DNA from: CAIMWS01 sp964409245
Lineage (GTDB): Bacteria > Verrucomicrobiota > Verrucomicrobiia > Limisphaerales > UBA1319
Length of the DNA: 64,000 nucleotides
Assembly (NCBI GenBank): GCA_964409245.1
Contig: CAYPCQ010000035.1
Span: forward strand, 1 to 64,000
Direction: 5' to 3'
The notes under the pieces are model-generated. The model was not told the origin of the DNA and ran no database searches. It saw only the letters and a program-made list of their open reading frames with translations. Positions within the stretch are counted from its first letter, which is position 1. Each line of letters starts with the position of its first letter. Below are positions 34,291-43,930 of the stretch, piece after piece. The translations under genes and the position numbers were made by a program.

Positions 34291-35289
34291 TTATTGCCGG
34301 GCCGCCCGCTCCCGGTTGAAACGGTGCCGGTATTGGTCGATGATTACCGCGGCGACGATCACCAGGCCGGTGATCAGGCGCTTCGTCTCATCTTTGGCGC
34401 CCACCGCCGCCAGGCCGGTGTTCAGCACCGCCATGATCAACACCCCAAAAAACGAGCTGACCACCGATCCGCGCCCCCCCATCAAACTGGTGCCGCCGAT
34501 GACCACCGCCGCGATGGCATTGAGCTCAAATCCAGTGCCGGCATTGGGGTTGGCGGATTGGAAGCGGGAGGTGTCAATGACGGCCGCCAGCGCCACCAGC
34601 ACGCCGGTGATCGCGAACACCGCCACCTTCACCGGCCGGGGATCGATGCCGGAAAGCCGGACGGCCTCCTCATTGGTGCCGATGGCGATCATATACCTTC
34701 CAAACACGGTCCGGGTGAGGACCAATTGCCCGGCGATCACGATGACCACCGCCAGGAGAAAGGGCAGCGACAGCCCCAGCACCGAGAGGCTGGCGATCGG
34801 TTCGATGGCGGAGCCAATGTATTGCGTCTGGGATTGGGTGAGCGCATGCGCTCCGCCCCGGGCTATTTCAAGCATGCCCAGGGTCACGATAAAGCTGGGC
34901 AAGCCAAACCGCACGGAAACCAGCCCGTTGAAAACGCCGCAGGCCAGCCCGGCCAGGCCAGCCAGCCCCACCGCTGGCAGGAGCGCGACCTTGTATTGCA
35001 CCATGGCCACCCCCAATACCGCGCTGCACAAGCCAGCCACGGATCCCACCGAAAGATCGATGGCCGAGATGATCAGGATCAAAGTCATGCCGGTGGCAAT
35101 GAGCACCGCCGCGGGGATCTGGTTGGCGATGGTGTAAAAAGTGGTGGCGCTGAAGAAATGCCGGGTGAGCAGGCTGAATACGAGGACCAGCAGCCCCAGG
35201 GCCAGCAGCAAACCGAGGTATTCTCCCGCCACGCGGCGCCAGTGGTAGCGCCCGGCTTCCCGGGCTGGTTGATTCGACGCTTCGCTCAT
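34291..35289 (-). CDS. rbsC: Ribose-type ABC transporter permease
   Basis: 332 residues, about ten hydrophobic segments. The family marks are GMTLILIISAIDLSVGSVAGL near residue 75-95 (quoted here in part), GVFNGLVSVRFGLPSFIVTLG and the loop ERAVRLSGID-like EEAVRLSGIDPRPVKVAVF. BPD_transp_2 family, inner-membrane channel of CUT2-type sugar importers. Only one permease gene is present, so it would act as a homodimer with the two-domain ATPase next to it. Eight bases separate it from rbsA. Confidence 0.9.
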   Translation of the reverse strand: MSEASNQPAREAGRYHWRRVAGEYLGLLLALGLLVLVFSLLTRHFFSATTFYTIANQIPAAVLIATGMTLILIISAIDLSVGSVAGLCSAVLGVAMVQYKVALLPAVGLAGLAGLACGVFNGLVSVRFGLPSFIVTLGMLEIARGGAHALTQSQTQYIGSAIEPIASLSVLGLSLPFLLAVVIVIAGQLVLTRTVFGRYMIAIGTNEEAVRLSGIDPRPVKVAVFAITGVLVALAAVIDTSRFQSANPNAGTGFELNAIAAVVIGGTSLMGGRGSVVSSFFGVLIMAVLNTGLAAVGAKDETKRLITGLVIVAAVIIDQYRHRFNRERAARQ

Positions 35290-35297
35290 TTTGATTT

Positions 35298-36803
35298 TCA
35301 GTTATACCCGCTCAAGGCCGCGGCCATGATCCGGTCCTGGCTCCAATCCCCGCATTTGAAGGTGGCGGCCAGCCGCCCGGCGGACATCACTGCGATACGG
35401 TCGCACACCGCCAGCAGTTCCTTCAGGTCCGAGGAAACCATTACGATGGCCCTGCCCTGGCCTGCCAGTTGCGCGAGCAGTTCGTAGATTTCAAATTTGG
35501 CGCCCACATCGATCCCCCGGGTGGGCTCGTCGAACAGCAGCACATCGCAATCCCGGCGGAGCCACTTGGCGATCACCACTTTTTGCTGGTTGCCGCCGCT
35601 GAGTTCAACCGCTTGCTGTTCGGCCGAATGGCACTTCACACCCAGGTTCCGGATCCATTCGCCGGCGGCCAGATTTTCAGCTTGGGAGCGGATCCAACCC
35701 CCAAAGCCGCTGACCTGCGGCAGGCTGGGCAGGCTGATATTGCACCGGATGGCCAGTGGCAGCAGTATGCCCTGCTCCTTGCGGTCTTCCGTCAGCAGCG
35801 CAATGCCTTGCCGCACCGCATCCCGCGGGGAATGGATCCGCGCCGGGGTGGGGGAGTCGTGCAGAAAGATATCGCCAGCGTCCCTGGGATCGGCGCCAAA
35901 GATGGCCCGCAAGGTTTCTGTGCGCCCCGAACCCATCAGGCCCGCGAAGCCGAGGATTTCCCCCGCCCTCACCTCGAAGCTCACTTGTTCGATCCACGGC
36001 CGCCGGGTCAATCCTTCGACCCGCAGCCGGACCGGGCCGGCGGCGGTGGTGGGGCGCGAGGTGATTTCCGGAAGTTCCCGGCCGACCATGAGGCGCACAA
36101 TTTCGTTCAGGCTGATTTCCCGGGCGGGCTGGGTGGCCACCACCTTGCCGTCGCGCAGGATGGTGATGCGGTCGGCGATGCGCTGGATTTCCTCCATGCG
36201 ATGGGAGATGTAAATAATGCCCACGCCCAAGGCTTTCAGGCGCGCGATCTGGGTGAAGAGCAGCTCGATTTCCGTGCTGGTCAGCGCGGCGGTTGGCTCA
36301 TCCAGGATCAATATCCGGCAGCGGCGGGAGAGGCCTGCAGCGATTTCGATCAACTGCCGCTGGCCGATGCCCAGAGTGTTTATGAGGCGCTGGGGATCCA
36401 GGCCGCTCAAGCCCACCTGCGCCATCGCCGCGCGGGCCTGGTTGTTCAGCTTTCGATAATCGATCCAGCCCAGCCGGTTGGGCAGTTGGTCAATGAAGAT
36501 GCTTTCCGCCACCGTCAGGGTTCCCACCAGGTTCAATTCCTGCAGCACCATCCGGACGCCGAGGTGTTCGGCCTCCGCTTTGCTGCGCGGCGCATAGGGC
36601 GTCCCGTACACCTCCATGCGTCCCCGGTCCGGTTTCACCAGGCCCGCGATGATGCGGGACAACGTGCTTTTGCCGGCGCCATTCTCGCCCACCAGGGCAT
36701 GCACTTCGCCCGCCCGCAAATCCAGTCTGACATCCTCCAGCACCACCGAGGAATACGACTTCCAAAGGCCGGTTGCGGTCAGGATTGTTCCCGGTTGGGG
36801 CAT
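35298..36803 (-). CDS. rbsA: Ribose-type ABC transporter ATP-binding protein (two ABC domains)
   Basis: 501 residues, the usual RbsA/MglA length. First ABC domain: Walker A GENGAGKSTLSRI, Q-loop, signature region LGIGQRQLIEIA and Walker B ILILDEPTAALT. Second domain: degenerate Walker A GLMGSGRTETLRAIFG, intact signature LSGGNQQKVVIAKWL and Walker B VLLFDEPTRGID. This asymmetric pattern is normal for CUT2 ATPases. It powers uptake by the permease encoded downstream. It lies 21 bp after rbsB in the same operon. Confidence 0.92.
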   Translation of the reverse strand: MPQPGTILTATGLWKSYSSVVLEDVRLDLRAGEVHALVGENGAGKSTLSRIIAGLVKPDRGRMEVYGTPYAPRSKAEAEHLGVRMVLQELNLVGTLTVAESIFIDQLPNRLGWIDYRKLNNQARAAMAQVGLSGLDPQRLINTLGIGQRQLIEIAAGLSRRCRILILDEPTAALTSTEIELLFTQIARLKALGVGIIYISHRMEEIQRIADRITILRDGKVVATQPAREISLNEIVRLMVGRELPEITSRPTTAAGPVRLRVEGLTRRPWIEQVSFEVRAGEILGFAGLMGSGRTETLRAIFGADPRDAGDIFLHDSPTPARIHSPRDAVRQGIALLTEDRKEQGILLPLAIRCNISLPSLPQVSGFGGWIRSQAENLAAGEWIRNLGVKCHSAEQQAVELSGGNQQKVVIAKWLRRDCDVLLFDEPTRGIDVGAKFEIYELLAQLAGQGRAIVMVSSDLKELLAVCDRIAVMSAGRLAATFKCGDWSQDRIMAAALSGYN

Positions 36804-36824
36804 GGGGCTGGGAACGCGGCCGGC

Positions 36825-37790
36825 CTATTTCTTGGTGATCAGGTCCACCGGGGTCTCGCGGTCGTCCGGGGTCGTCTTTTTCTGGAGCATCTCCAAAGCA
36901 TATTCGATCCCGAACACGGCGAGTTGATCGCCATGCTGGTCGGCAGTGGCCAGCAGCTTTCCTTCCTGCAGCAGTTGCTGGGCCGCCGAGATGTTGTCGA
37001 AGCCGGCCACCAGCACCTGGCCCTGCTTGCCGGCCGCGCGGAGGGCTGCATCGGCGCCCAGCGCCATGCTGTCGTTGGCGCAGAGGATGGCTTTGATCTC
37101 CGGATGCTCCGTGACCAGGGCCGACACAACCTGGCTGGCCTTGTCGGTTTCCCAGTAAGCCGATTGGGAACTGACGATTTTCAGGCCGGCTGCTTTCATG
37201 GCGTCTTCAAAACCTGATTTGCGCTGGACCCCGTTGAAGGCGTTGGGGGCCCCTTCCAGTATGGCCACCGCGTCGCCGGACTTGAGCTTTTGAGCCACGC
37301 AATCGCCCACTTTCCGGGCCCCTTTGCGATTGTCTGGCCCTACGAAGGGGAATTTCACCTGCTTGTCGGCCAGCACTCCCGCATCGAGTTTATTGTCGAT
37401 GTTCACCACGACGATCCCCGCGTCCTGCGCCTTTTTGCAGACCGTCACCAGGGACTTGGAATCGGTTGGGGCAATCACGATGGCATTGACTTTTTGGGCG
37501 ATCATCTGCTCCACGAGTTCTATTTGCCTGGCTACGTCCTGCTCGTCCTTGATGCCGTTGGCCAGCAATTCATACTCGCTGGCATGGGCCGCCTGGTGTT
37601 TTTTTGCCCCGATTTCCATGGTCAGGAAGAATTCATTGGCCAGTGATTTCATCACCAGTGCGACGCGCGGTTTGCCCGTTGTGGGCGGGGACGAAGGGGA
37701 GGATGTGGGCGGAGCACAGCTCGATAATAACCAGGCAAACCCGAGGCTGGCGGCCATCGCGCTCCAGGCGGACAGTCTGTTATGTTTCAT
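36825..37790 (-). CDS. rbsB: Ribose-type substrate-binding lipoprotein
   Basis: 321 residues from the ATG at 37790 (MKHNRLSAW), preferred to an ATG five codons earlier because a normal signal peptide starts here. It has a lipobox LLSSC, so it is tethered to the membrane rather than free in the periplasm, followed by a Ser/Pro/Thr linker. The type I periplasmic binding fold (Peripla_BP_4) is seen in VALVMKSLANEFFLTM, VNAIVIAPTDSKSL, VVNIDNKLDAG, KAILCANDSMALGADAAL and VLVAGFDN. It captures a pentose or related sugar for the RbsA/RbsC importer. The 41 bp to the ADP-ribosylglycohydrolase-family gene upstream suggest one transcript. Confidence 0.9.
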   Translation of the reverse strand: MKHNRLSAWSAMAASLGFAWLLSSCAPPTSSPSSPPTTGKPRVALVMKSLANEFFLTMEIGAKKHQAAHASEYELLANGIKDEQDVARQIELVEQMIAQKVNAIVIAPTDSKSLVTVCKKAQDAGIVVVNIDNKLDAGVLADKQVKFPFVGPDNRKGARKVGDCVAQKLKSGDAVAILEGAPNAFNGVQRKSGFEDAMKAAGLKIVSSQSAYWETDKASQVVSALVTEHPEIKAILCANDSMALGADAALRAAGKQGQVLVAGFDNISAAQQLLQEGKLLATADQHGDQLAVFGIEYALEMLQKKTTPDDRETPVDLITKK

Positions 37791-37831
37791 AATTAAACGT
37801 GGCACGATGTAAGTTTAAGGCTTTTGCCGGC

Positions 37832-39418
37832 TTATTTCGCGGCTTGGTAAATGATGGCTTGGTGGATGGCCACGCGTTTTCCACCCGAACGTGCATCCGC
37901 CTTGTCCAGCGTCACCAGGCGCACCGAGTGCCGCCCCGGCTTGAGCCCATAGCAGTTCCAAAGGACGTTGTCGTTCGTTCGCTCCGGGACAAAGGCGTCC
38001 AGCAGGAACTCTTGTTTCTTGCCGTCCACGTAAACCAGCGCCTGGCCGCCCTTCTGATCCATGCTGCCCAGGATGGCCACCGCCACCCCGTCGAAGTCCA
38101 AAACCGCCTCGCCGCCTGCTCCCTCCATTAATTTGGTGGCCTGGTTCTCTTTCCAGGGGCCGGTCCAGGTCCAAGCCTTGTCGGTGGCGTTGACCCTGCG
38201 AACTGGGATGCCAGGCGACCATTGCTCCAGTTTGGGGGCTTTGGCCGTTTGCTCCGGAATGGTTGCCTCGGTGGCCGTGAACCGCCCGCCCGCCATTTCA
38301 ATCACCTTCAATGCCCGGGCCTCGGTCGATTTCACAATGTCGTTGAAGGAGTATTCGGTGTAGTCGAACTTCCGGTTCTCCAGTTGTGGGAAGAAACTTT
38401 TGTATTCCGGCGATATCCGGTTGAAGCCCAGCACCACCCCTAAAATGCCTGCGGCGCTGGAGGGATTGCAGTCCGAATCCTGGCCGCAGCGGGTGGCAAT
38501 CTCCATGGTTTTGGCCAGATTCCCTTTGCCGTAAAGCAAACCGAACGCAATGTAGGCCCCGTTCAGTTTGGCATCGATGTTGAAGGGGGTTAGCGCGCCG
38601 TCCGGGCAGGCATCGTTCTTATCCCATTTGTCTTCGACCATCTGCCAGACCTTTTGCCAATCGTCCGGATTTTTTGCTGACCAATCGAGCAGGTCGCGGA
38701 TCAGCAAACCGTATTCGCTTTTGGCCGGTATGCAGGCCAGCCCTGCCTCCACGATTTTCCGCGGATCACTCTCGAAAAACGCCGCGCTGTACATCCCGCA
38801 GCCGAACATGCCGCCGTAGAGGCCGTCCCCGTAATTCATAACCCGGCCCACCCGGTCGCAGTACAGGTTGGAAGCTCGCGGCAACCCGGGGCACATCAAG
38901 CCGATGAAGTCCGCCTCGATCTGGAAATCGATATCGTTGGCGTGGAAATTATATTTCGGGTGCCCGGACCACGGGGCATCGATGCCCTGATTCAAGGCCT
39001 TGCGGGCGCCCGCATTGGCGTGCCAAAGCCCGTATTTGGAATCCCGGAAGGCCCGGCCGTAATCCTTGCTGGTGGCGTTTAATCCCAGTTTGTCCATGAC
39101 CGCCGCGAACGTCATTTCCACATACAGGTCGTCCTGGTGGATGGAATTCTCCACCATTTCCGGTTTCCATGGCAAAGCCATGTCCAGGATTTTGCCTTGG
39201 GCCCGGAACTCGGAGGCCGCCCCGAAAGAGACGCCAATCATCTGGCCGGCCCAGCCGCCACGGATCTTATCCAGCAAAACCGCCCGGCTGATTTGCCGGG
39301 CTTCGGATTTGGCCACCGCCGGGGTTTGGGATTCCGCAGCCAGCATGGCTGCCAGGCCCGCCAGCAAGGTGGGCAGGCAGGTCAGATGAGGTATGGTATT
39401 GGGATGTTTCGGTTTCAT
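37832..39418 (-). CDS. Secreted ADP-ribosylglycohydrolase-family protein with C-terminal beta domain
   Basis: 528 residues with signal peptide (HLTCLPTLLAGLAAMLAAES). The ADP-ribosylglycohydrolase fold (about 45-390) shows the family's GGWAGQMIGVSFG, a metal site HQDDLYVEM, NDIDFQIEADFIG, and RCGQDSDCNPSSAAGILG, equivalent to the metal-binding GGDxD motif. A C-terminal beta-sandwich (about 400-528) resembles domains found after secreted hydrolases. Cytoplasmic members remove ADP-ribose from proteins or act on related N-ribosides; exported ones are poorly known. Its place at the head of the rbsB-rbsA-rbsC-rbsK operon suggests it frees ribose or a ribosyl compound outside the cytoplasm. This role is inference from context. 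Confidence 0.8.
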   Translation of the reverse strand: MKPKHPNTIPHLTCLPTLLAGLAAMLAAESQTPAVAKSEARQISRAVLLDKIRGGWAGQMIGVSFGAASEFRAQGKILDMALPWKPEMVENSIHQDDLYVEMTFAAVMDKLGLNATSKDYGRAFRDSKYGLWHANAGARKALNQGIDAPWSGHPKYNFHANDIDFQIEADFIGLMCPGLPRASNLYCDRVGRVMNYGDGLYGGMFGCGMYSAAFFESDPRKIVEAGLACIPAKSEYGLLIRDLLDWSAKNPDDWQKVWQMVEDKWDKNDACPDGALTPFNIDAKLNGAYIAFGLLYGKGNLAKTMEIATRCGQDSDCNPSSAAGILGVVLGFNRISPEYKSFFPQLENRKFDYTEYSFNDIVKSTEARALKVIEMAGGRFTATEATIPEQTAKAPKLEQWSPGIPVRRVNATDKAWTWTGPWKENQATKLMEGAGGEAVLDFDGVAVAILGSMDQKGGQALVYVDGKKQEFLLDAFVPERTNDNVLWNCYGLKPGRHSVRLVTLDKADARSGGKRVAIHQAIIYQAAK

Positions 39419-39838
39419 GGATTGGATTCAGTTGCTTTCGGTTAAAACTGCGGAAATTGGTCTGCCGCCGGCATCGCCCCTGGTCGGCCGGCCGTTGTCA
39501 ATGGCGGTTGAGCCGAGTCCCTGCATTTGGCCGGGGCGAAAGCGCAGCCGTCCCGGGTGGACGACACGATTCGAGTCTCAAGCAAATAGGCCGCACCGTC
39601 CGCTCCTGACGGGCGGCAAACCTTTTAAGTTCATCATGCGCTTGGGATTCCATTCTGAGGGCGAATCTAATCATTTGCGGCCCAGGTGTCAAACAGGTTG
39701 AGGCCCGGTTTCGACTCCTCGACTCCTGGAAAACTGGCTTGCCCAAGCCGCAATGGAGGTTGACATAGCTTGCGTCTTTTAAGGAAATACGCAGCGGATG
39801 GTGGCCCATTATGGTCGTCGGCCCCTCCCCTATAAAAA
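39419..39838. other. 420-bp divergent intergenic region
   Basis: Between the ADP-ribosylglycohydrolase-family gene and the SNF2 gene, so it should hold promoters for both. TTGACA occurs at 39760-39765, with no good -10 hexamer at 17 bp. A tRNA was looked for because of a T-loop-like GGTTTCGACTCC, but none folds. Confidence 0.45.
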
Positions 39839-42800
39839 ATGCAGCAAAAAAAGTCCATTTGGATGGAAGGTTTCAACCAGGCGATGGTGAGTGCCGGGCG
39901 CAAGTTGGCCAGCCACAGCCGAATCCTGGAATGGGGAATTGAGGAGGAAAGTTCAAGCGTTTATGCGGAAGTGGATGATTCCTGGGATGTGGTGGAGCTG
40001 GAAATCAATATCAACCGGACCGAAAACGGCAAACCCTTGCTCGCTGGTGATTGTTCCTGCGATGCCCATGCTTTTTGCATGCATTGGGCGGCGGCGCTCA
40101 TCCATGCCACAAAATATAATCCGGATTTGTTCGCCGGCTTGGAAACCGATGGCAAAGGAAACCTGGCCCGGGCGGAAGCGGTTTTGCCCAAGGATTTTCA
40201 ATCCTGGTTTGTCAGATTGCGGGGAGCCAGCCAGCCAGCAAACCCGCCCCAGGGTGGCGAAAATGCTGAAAAACCCAGCCGCATTTTTTACCTCCTGAAA
40301 CTAAAATCCACCGAGGATGGCCCTCATCTTTACGTCTCTTTGGTGCAAATGCGCCGCTTGCCCAAGGGCGGATTTGGAAATCCCACCGTGGTGGTCATAC
40401 CCACCTTTCTGAATAATAAGCCAGCCTATGCGGAGGCTTCAGATTTTGCGCTGGCCAGGCTGATCAAGGCCCACAGCTTGGGCATTTCCCAGTTCGATTT
40501 GCAGGCGGAGGTGGACATTGCTGATGACAGCCTGTCGGATCTCCTGCCGCGGTTGGTTAAAACCGGCCGCTGCCACTGGGAGACTCCCTTGAATCCGGCT
40601 TTGTCCCGCGGGGCTGATCGGCAAGGGGAACCCGAATGGAAAATCGATGGCGCTGGTTTGCAATACGCGGCTTGGAACACCCAGCCGGCCGTGTCGCACA
40701 TATTGCCGGGTGATCCCCTCTGGTATGTGGACACTGCGGATTGGAGTTGTGGCGTCCTGCACACCAGCATGGCTAACGAGGTTGCCCGGGCGTGGCTGGG
40801 GGCGCCACGGATGCACCCCACGGAGATCGAGCAGTTCCGGGATATTCTGCAGCCTGTTCTGGAGCGCAGCCACCTGCCGGCCCCGAAGCCGGTGCGGGTT
40901 GAGGCCGTGGCGGACGGTTTGCTTCGCCCTTGCTTGAAATTCCAGCAATCCCAATTCCAATGGTGGGAATTCAGCAACTCCGTGCGCCAATCATCGCCTG
41001 ACGGGCTGCCGGTAAACCTCGCCCGGTTGAGCTTCGATTACGATGGGATCCGATTAGCTCCGGACGATGAGCGCAAAGTGATCGAGGTGTTCAAAGAGGG
41101 TGTCGTTTGCCGCATCAAGCGCAATTTTGAAGGTGAAGGACAGGTCCGGAAGCGTTTGGAGGATTTGGGGTTTGAGCCAGCTCAGAACTCCCTGAGCGGG
41201 GCGGCAGCGGAGCGTGTGAAAAACTTCTGGCTGCGCCGCAAAGACGATCTGGGGGACTGGCTTCGCTTTTCCCAGCAGGATCTGCCCAAAATCCGCCAGG
41301 ATGGGTGGATCGTGGAGTATGGCCCCGGTTTCAGCTTTAATTTCGCCATCGCCGAGGAATGGTATGCCGAAACCGTCACCGAGACGGATGATCCTTGGTT
41401 TGGCTTTGAATTGGGGGTGATCGTCGATGGCAGGCGCATCAACCTGCTCCCCATCCTGATTGAAATCCTCCAGGCCAAAACCGACTGGGCCGAGCCTTCC
41501 AAACTGGCCAAGACGCCCCCCGGCGCCTTGCTGCCGGTGAAATTGGAGGATGGCCGGACTTTCCCGTTTCCGGCGGGCCGATTGCGTACAATTCAGCAGG
41601 CCTTGACCGAGCTTTATGATCCCAAAGCCCTGGATGACCAGGGGCGCCTGCCTTTGGCCAAATTGCGCGTGGCGGAGCTGGCGGCCTTGGGTGATGCGGA
41701 GCATTGGCAATGGCGGGGTGGGGATGTCTTTAAGGCGCTTGGCGGAAAAATCCGGGATTTCCAGGGCATCAAGGAAGTGTTGCCACCGCCAAACTTCAAA
41801 GCCCAATTGCGGCCCTATCAGCAGCAGGGGCTTAGCTGGCTGCAATTCCTGGCTGAATATGAGCTGGCGGGCATCCTGGCCGACGACATGGGCCTGGGGA
41901 AAACCGTCATGGCGCTGGCCCATATCCTTTTGGAAAAACAGGCCAGACGCCTGGACCGCCCCTGCCTGGTGGTGGCTCCCACCAGCTTGCTCAATAATTG
42001 GCTCCAGGAAGCCGAACGCTTTGCCCCGGAGCTGAAGGTTTTGTTGTTGCACGGGCAGGACCGCAAGGAGCACTTCGAGAACATCAACCAGCATGATTTG
42101 GTCTGCACCAGTTATCCGCTGCTGGCGCGGGATGGTGAAATCCTCCTGCGCTACGAATACCATCTGGTCATCCTGGATGAAGCCCAGTTCATAAAAAACG
42201 CCAAAACCCAATATGCCCAGGTGGCCTGCCAGCTCAAAGCACGGCTCCGCTTGTGCATGACCGGCACCCCGATGGAGAACAACCTGGGCGAGTTATGGTC
42301 TTTGTTCAATTTCTTGGTTCCGGGCTACCTCGGGGACGAGCCTCGTTTCCGTTTCCTCTTCCGGACCCCCATCGAAAAGGCGAAAAATGAGGAGCGGCGC
42401 CAGATCCTGGCCCGGCGGATCGCTCCCTTCCTTTTGCGCCGGCGCAAATCCGAGGTGTTGCAGGAGTTGCCACCCAAGACCGAGATCATCCAAAAGGTGG
42501 AGCTGGATGGCGCTCAAAGGGATCTTTATGAGAGCATCCGGCTCGCCATGCATCAGCGCGTGCAGTCTGAAGTCAGTGACAAGGGGTTGGCGCGCTCCCA
42601 CATTGTCATCCTGGATGCCTTGTTGAAATTGCGCCAGGTTTGCTGCGATCCCCGCTTGCTCTCCCTGGAGGCGGCCCGCGAGGTGAAGGAGTCCGCCAAA
42701 ATGGAGCTATTGCTGGATCTGCTCCCGGAAATGGTCGACGAAGGACGCCGGATACTCCTGTTTTCCCAATTCACCAGCATGCTGGCCTTGATCGAATCCG

Positions 42801-43213
42801 AGCTATCCTCCCGCCAGATCGGCTTTGTGAAACTGACCGGGGATACGCTCGACCGCAAAACTCCCGTTGAGCAATTTCAAGCCGGTGAAGTCCCATTGTT
42901 CCTGATCAGCCTCAAGGCGGGGGGCTTTGGCCTGAATCTGACTGCCGCCGATACCGTCATCCACTATGACCCATGGTGGAATCCGGCGGTGGAGGACCAG
43001 GCTTCCGACCGTGCGCACCGCATTGGCCAGGATAAGAAAGTGTTTATCTACAAGCTGGTTACCCAGGGAACGGTGGAGGAGAAAATCGTCGCCATGCAGG
43101 GCCGCAAGCGGGCCTTGGTTGAGGGATTGCTGAATGAGGAACGCCGCGAAAACCTCCAGCTGACCGCCGCTGATTTGGAAGTGTTGTTCTCGCCGCTGAC
43201 CGCCATTTCTTGA
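39839..43213 (+). CDS. SWIM zinc finger SNF2/SWI2-family helicase-like ATPase
   Basis: 1124 residues. SWIM zinc finger CSCDAHAFCMHW near 72-83 (C72, C74, C80, H82). A central region without recognised motifs is followed by the SNF2 ATPase: motif I DDMGLGKTVMALAH near residue 690, motif Ia VVAPTSLLNNW, motif II ILDEAQFIKN (DEAQ rather than DEAH), motif III MTGTPMENNLGELWS, and the helicase C domain with LFSQFTSML, ISLKAGGFGLNLT and DRAHRIGQ. Such bacterial SNF2 ATPases move along duplex DNA or remodel bound proteins, often beside RNA polymerase like RapA. No restriction or defence genes are adjacent. Purine-poor upstream, so the start at ATG 39839 is by position only. Confidence 0.9.
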   Translation: MQQKKSIWMEGFNQAMVSAGRKLASHSRILEWGIEEESSSVYAEVDDSWDVVELEININRTENGKPLLAGDCSCDAHAFCMHWAAALIHATKYNPDLFAGLETDGKGNLARAEAVLPKDFQSWFVRLRGASQPANPPQGGENAEKPSRIFYLLKLKSTEDGPHLYVSLVQMRRLPKGGFGNPTVVVIPTFLNNKPAYAEASDFALARLIKAHSLGISQFDLQAEVDIADDSLSDLLPRLVKTGRCHWETPLNPALSRGADRQGEPEWKIDGAGLQYAAWNTQPAVSHILPGDPLWYVDTADWSCGVLHTSMANEVARAWLGAPRMHPTEIEQFRDILQPVLERSHLPAPKPVRVEAVADGLLRPCLKFQQSQFQWWEFSNSVRQSSPDGLPVNLARLSFDYDGIRLAPDDERKVIEVFKEGVVCRIKRNFEGEGQVRKRLEDLGFEPAQNSLSGAAAERVKNFWLRRKDDLGDWLRFSQQDLPKIRQDGWIVEYGPGFSFNFAIAEEWYAETVTETDDPWFGFELGVIVDGRRINLLPILIEILQAKTDWAEPSKLAKTPPGALLPVKLEDGRTFPFPAGRLRTIQQALTELYDPKALDDQGRLPLAKLRVAELAALGDAEHWQWRGGDVFKALGGKIRDFQGIKEVLPPPNFKAQLRPYQQQGLSWLQFLAEYELAGILADDMGLGKTVMALAHILLEKQARRLDRPCLVVAPTSLLNNWLQEAERFAPELKVLLLHGQDRKEHFENINQHDLVCTSYPLLARDGEILLRYEYHLVILDEAQFIKNAKTQYAQVACQLKARLRLCMTGTPMENNLGELWSLFNFLVPGYLGDEPRFRFLFRTPIEKAKNEERRQILARRIAPFLLRRRKSEVLQELPPKTEIIQKVELDGAQRDLYESIRLAMHQRVQSEVSDKGLARSHIVILDALLKLRQVCCDPRLLSLEAAREVKESAKMELLLDLLPEMVDEGRRILLFSQFTSMLALIESELSSRQIGFVKLTGDTLDRKTPVEQFQAGEVPLFLISLKAGGFGLNLTAADTVIHYDPWWNPAVEDQASDRAHRIGQDKKVFIYKLVTQGTVEEKIVAMQGRKRALVEGLLNEERRENLQLTAADLEVLFSPLTAIS

Positions 43214-43435
43214 GGCCGCCAGTCGTCAGTTTTTTGGCCCTGGCTCGAAATTAACGCGCCGTTACGGGGTTCTTGGGAAAGCACTGCCAATTCCCAACGG
43301 CTGTAACCAAAGCAATCATGGACGAACCTCTTCCTTGTTAAAACGCAGCCATTCGGCACCCCCGTCTTCGGATTATCAGGGGCTTTCTTTTCGCTTGCCT
43401 CAGCCCCGGTTCCCGGGGAATTAATTCTCCTGAAT

Positions 43436-43867
43436 ATGGGACGGAAGAAGAAAGCTCCAGCAATTCCGCGCCGGCTTCGGCTGCGATGGCCTGCCCGGCG
43501 GCAGTCCGCTGTGGCGTGGCTGGAGACCCAACAGGGCCGCACTGCCTCCCAGATTGGGCGCTCCTGCCGCCGCCACTATGGCACGGATTGGCCGACGGCC
43601 ATCCGGGAATTGTCGCAGCTGGGCATCAGGTTTGACGCTGATTGGATCGCCAGCTTGACCAGCAGCCTGCAGGGGAATTCCCGCGCGCGGGCCGCGCAGA
43701 AGGCCGAAAAACAAAGGTTGCGCCAGCCCGCTGGGGACGGGGATTCGGACGCAAATTTTGCCTATATCGCGGGTTACACCTCCAATGGCTTTGCCTTCGG
43801 CGTGACCTGGGAGGAATGGCGCCGGATGGAATCCGATGAGACGCCTGATCCTGAGGCTCCTTTTTAG
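43436..43867 (+). CDS. Small basic protein of unknown function with IAGYTSxGxxxGVTWEE motif
   Basis: 143 residues. The N-terminus is very basic (MGRKKKAPAIPRRLRLRWPARR), the middle reads like a short helical DNA-binding region (WLETQQGRTASQIGRSCRRH), and the end has AYIAGYTSNGFAFGVTWEEW. The last motif recalls small conserved hypothetical proteins whose ends read FIAGYTSGG-PYGxTWEE in many bacteria. No function is known. It lies 222 bp after the SNF2 gene on the same strand and converges on the GH127 gene. Nucleic-acid binding is a guess from charge. Confidence 0.6.
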   Translation: MGRKKKAPAIPRRLRLRWPARRQSAVAWLETQQGRTASQIGRSCRRHYGTDWPTAIRELSQLGIRFDADWIASLTSSLQGNSRARAAQKAEKQRLRQPAGDGDSDANFAYIAGYTSNGFAFGVTWEEWRRMESDETPDPEAPF

Positions 43868-43930
43868 CCATTAGCCACCGGCCAAATAGTGTAATAGTGC
43901 TTTGGCCGGCTGAGGTTTGACTCCGGCTGG

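Noticed and set aside
33826..37217. Very long open frames on the plus strand opposite the rbs genes (553 and 582 codons)
   Set aside because: They mirror well-conserved rbsK, rbsC, rbsA and rbsB genes in GC-rich DNA, and their products are rich in Gln, His, Arg and Pro without any family motif.
39690..39730. tRNA-like T-arm sequence GGTTTCGACTCC
   Set aside because: No anticodon arm, D arm or acceptor stem can be paired around it.
39839..43867. SNF2 helicase plus small gene as a phage-defence island
   Set aside because: No nuclease, methylase or other defence genes are adjacent, and SWIM-SNF2 ATPases are common as single housekeeping genes.
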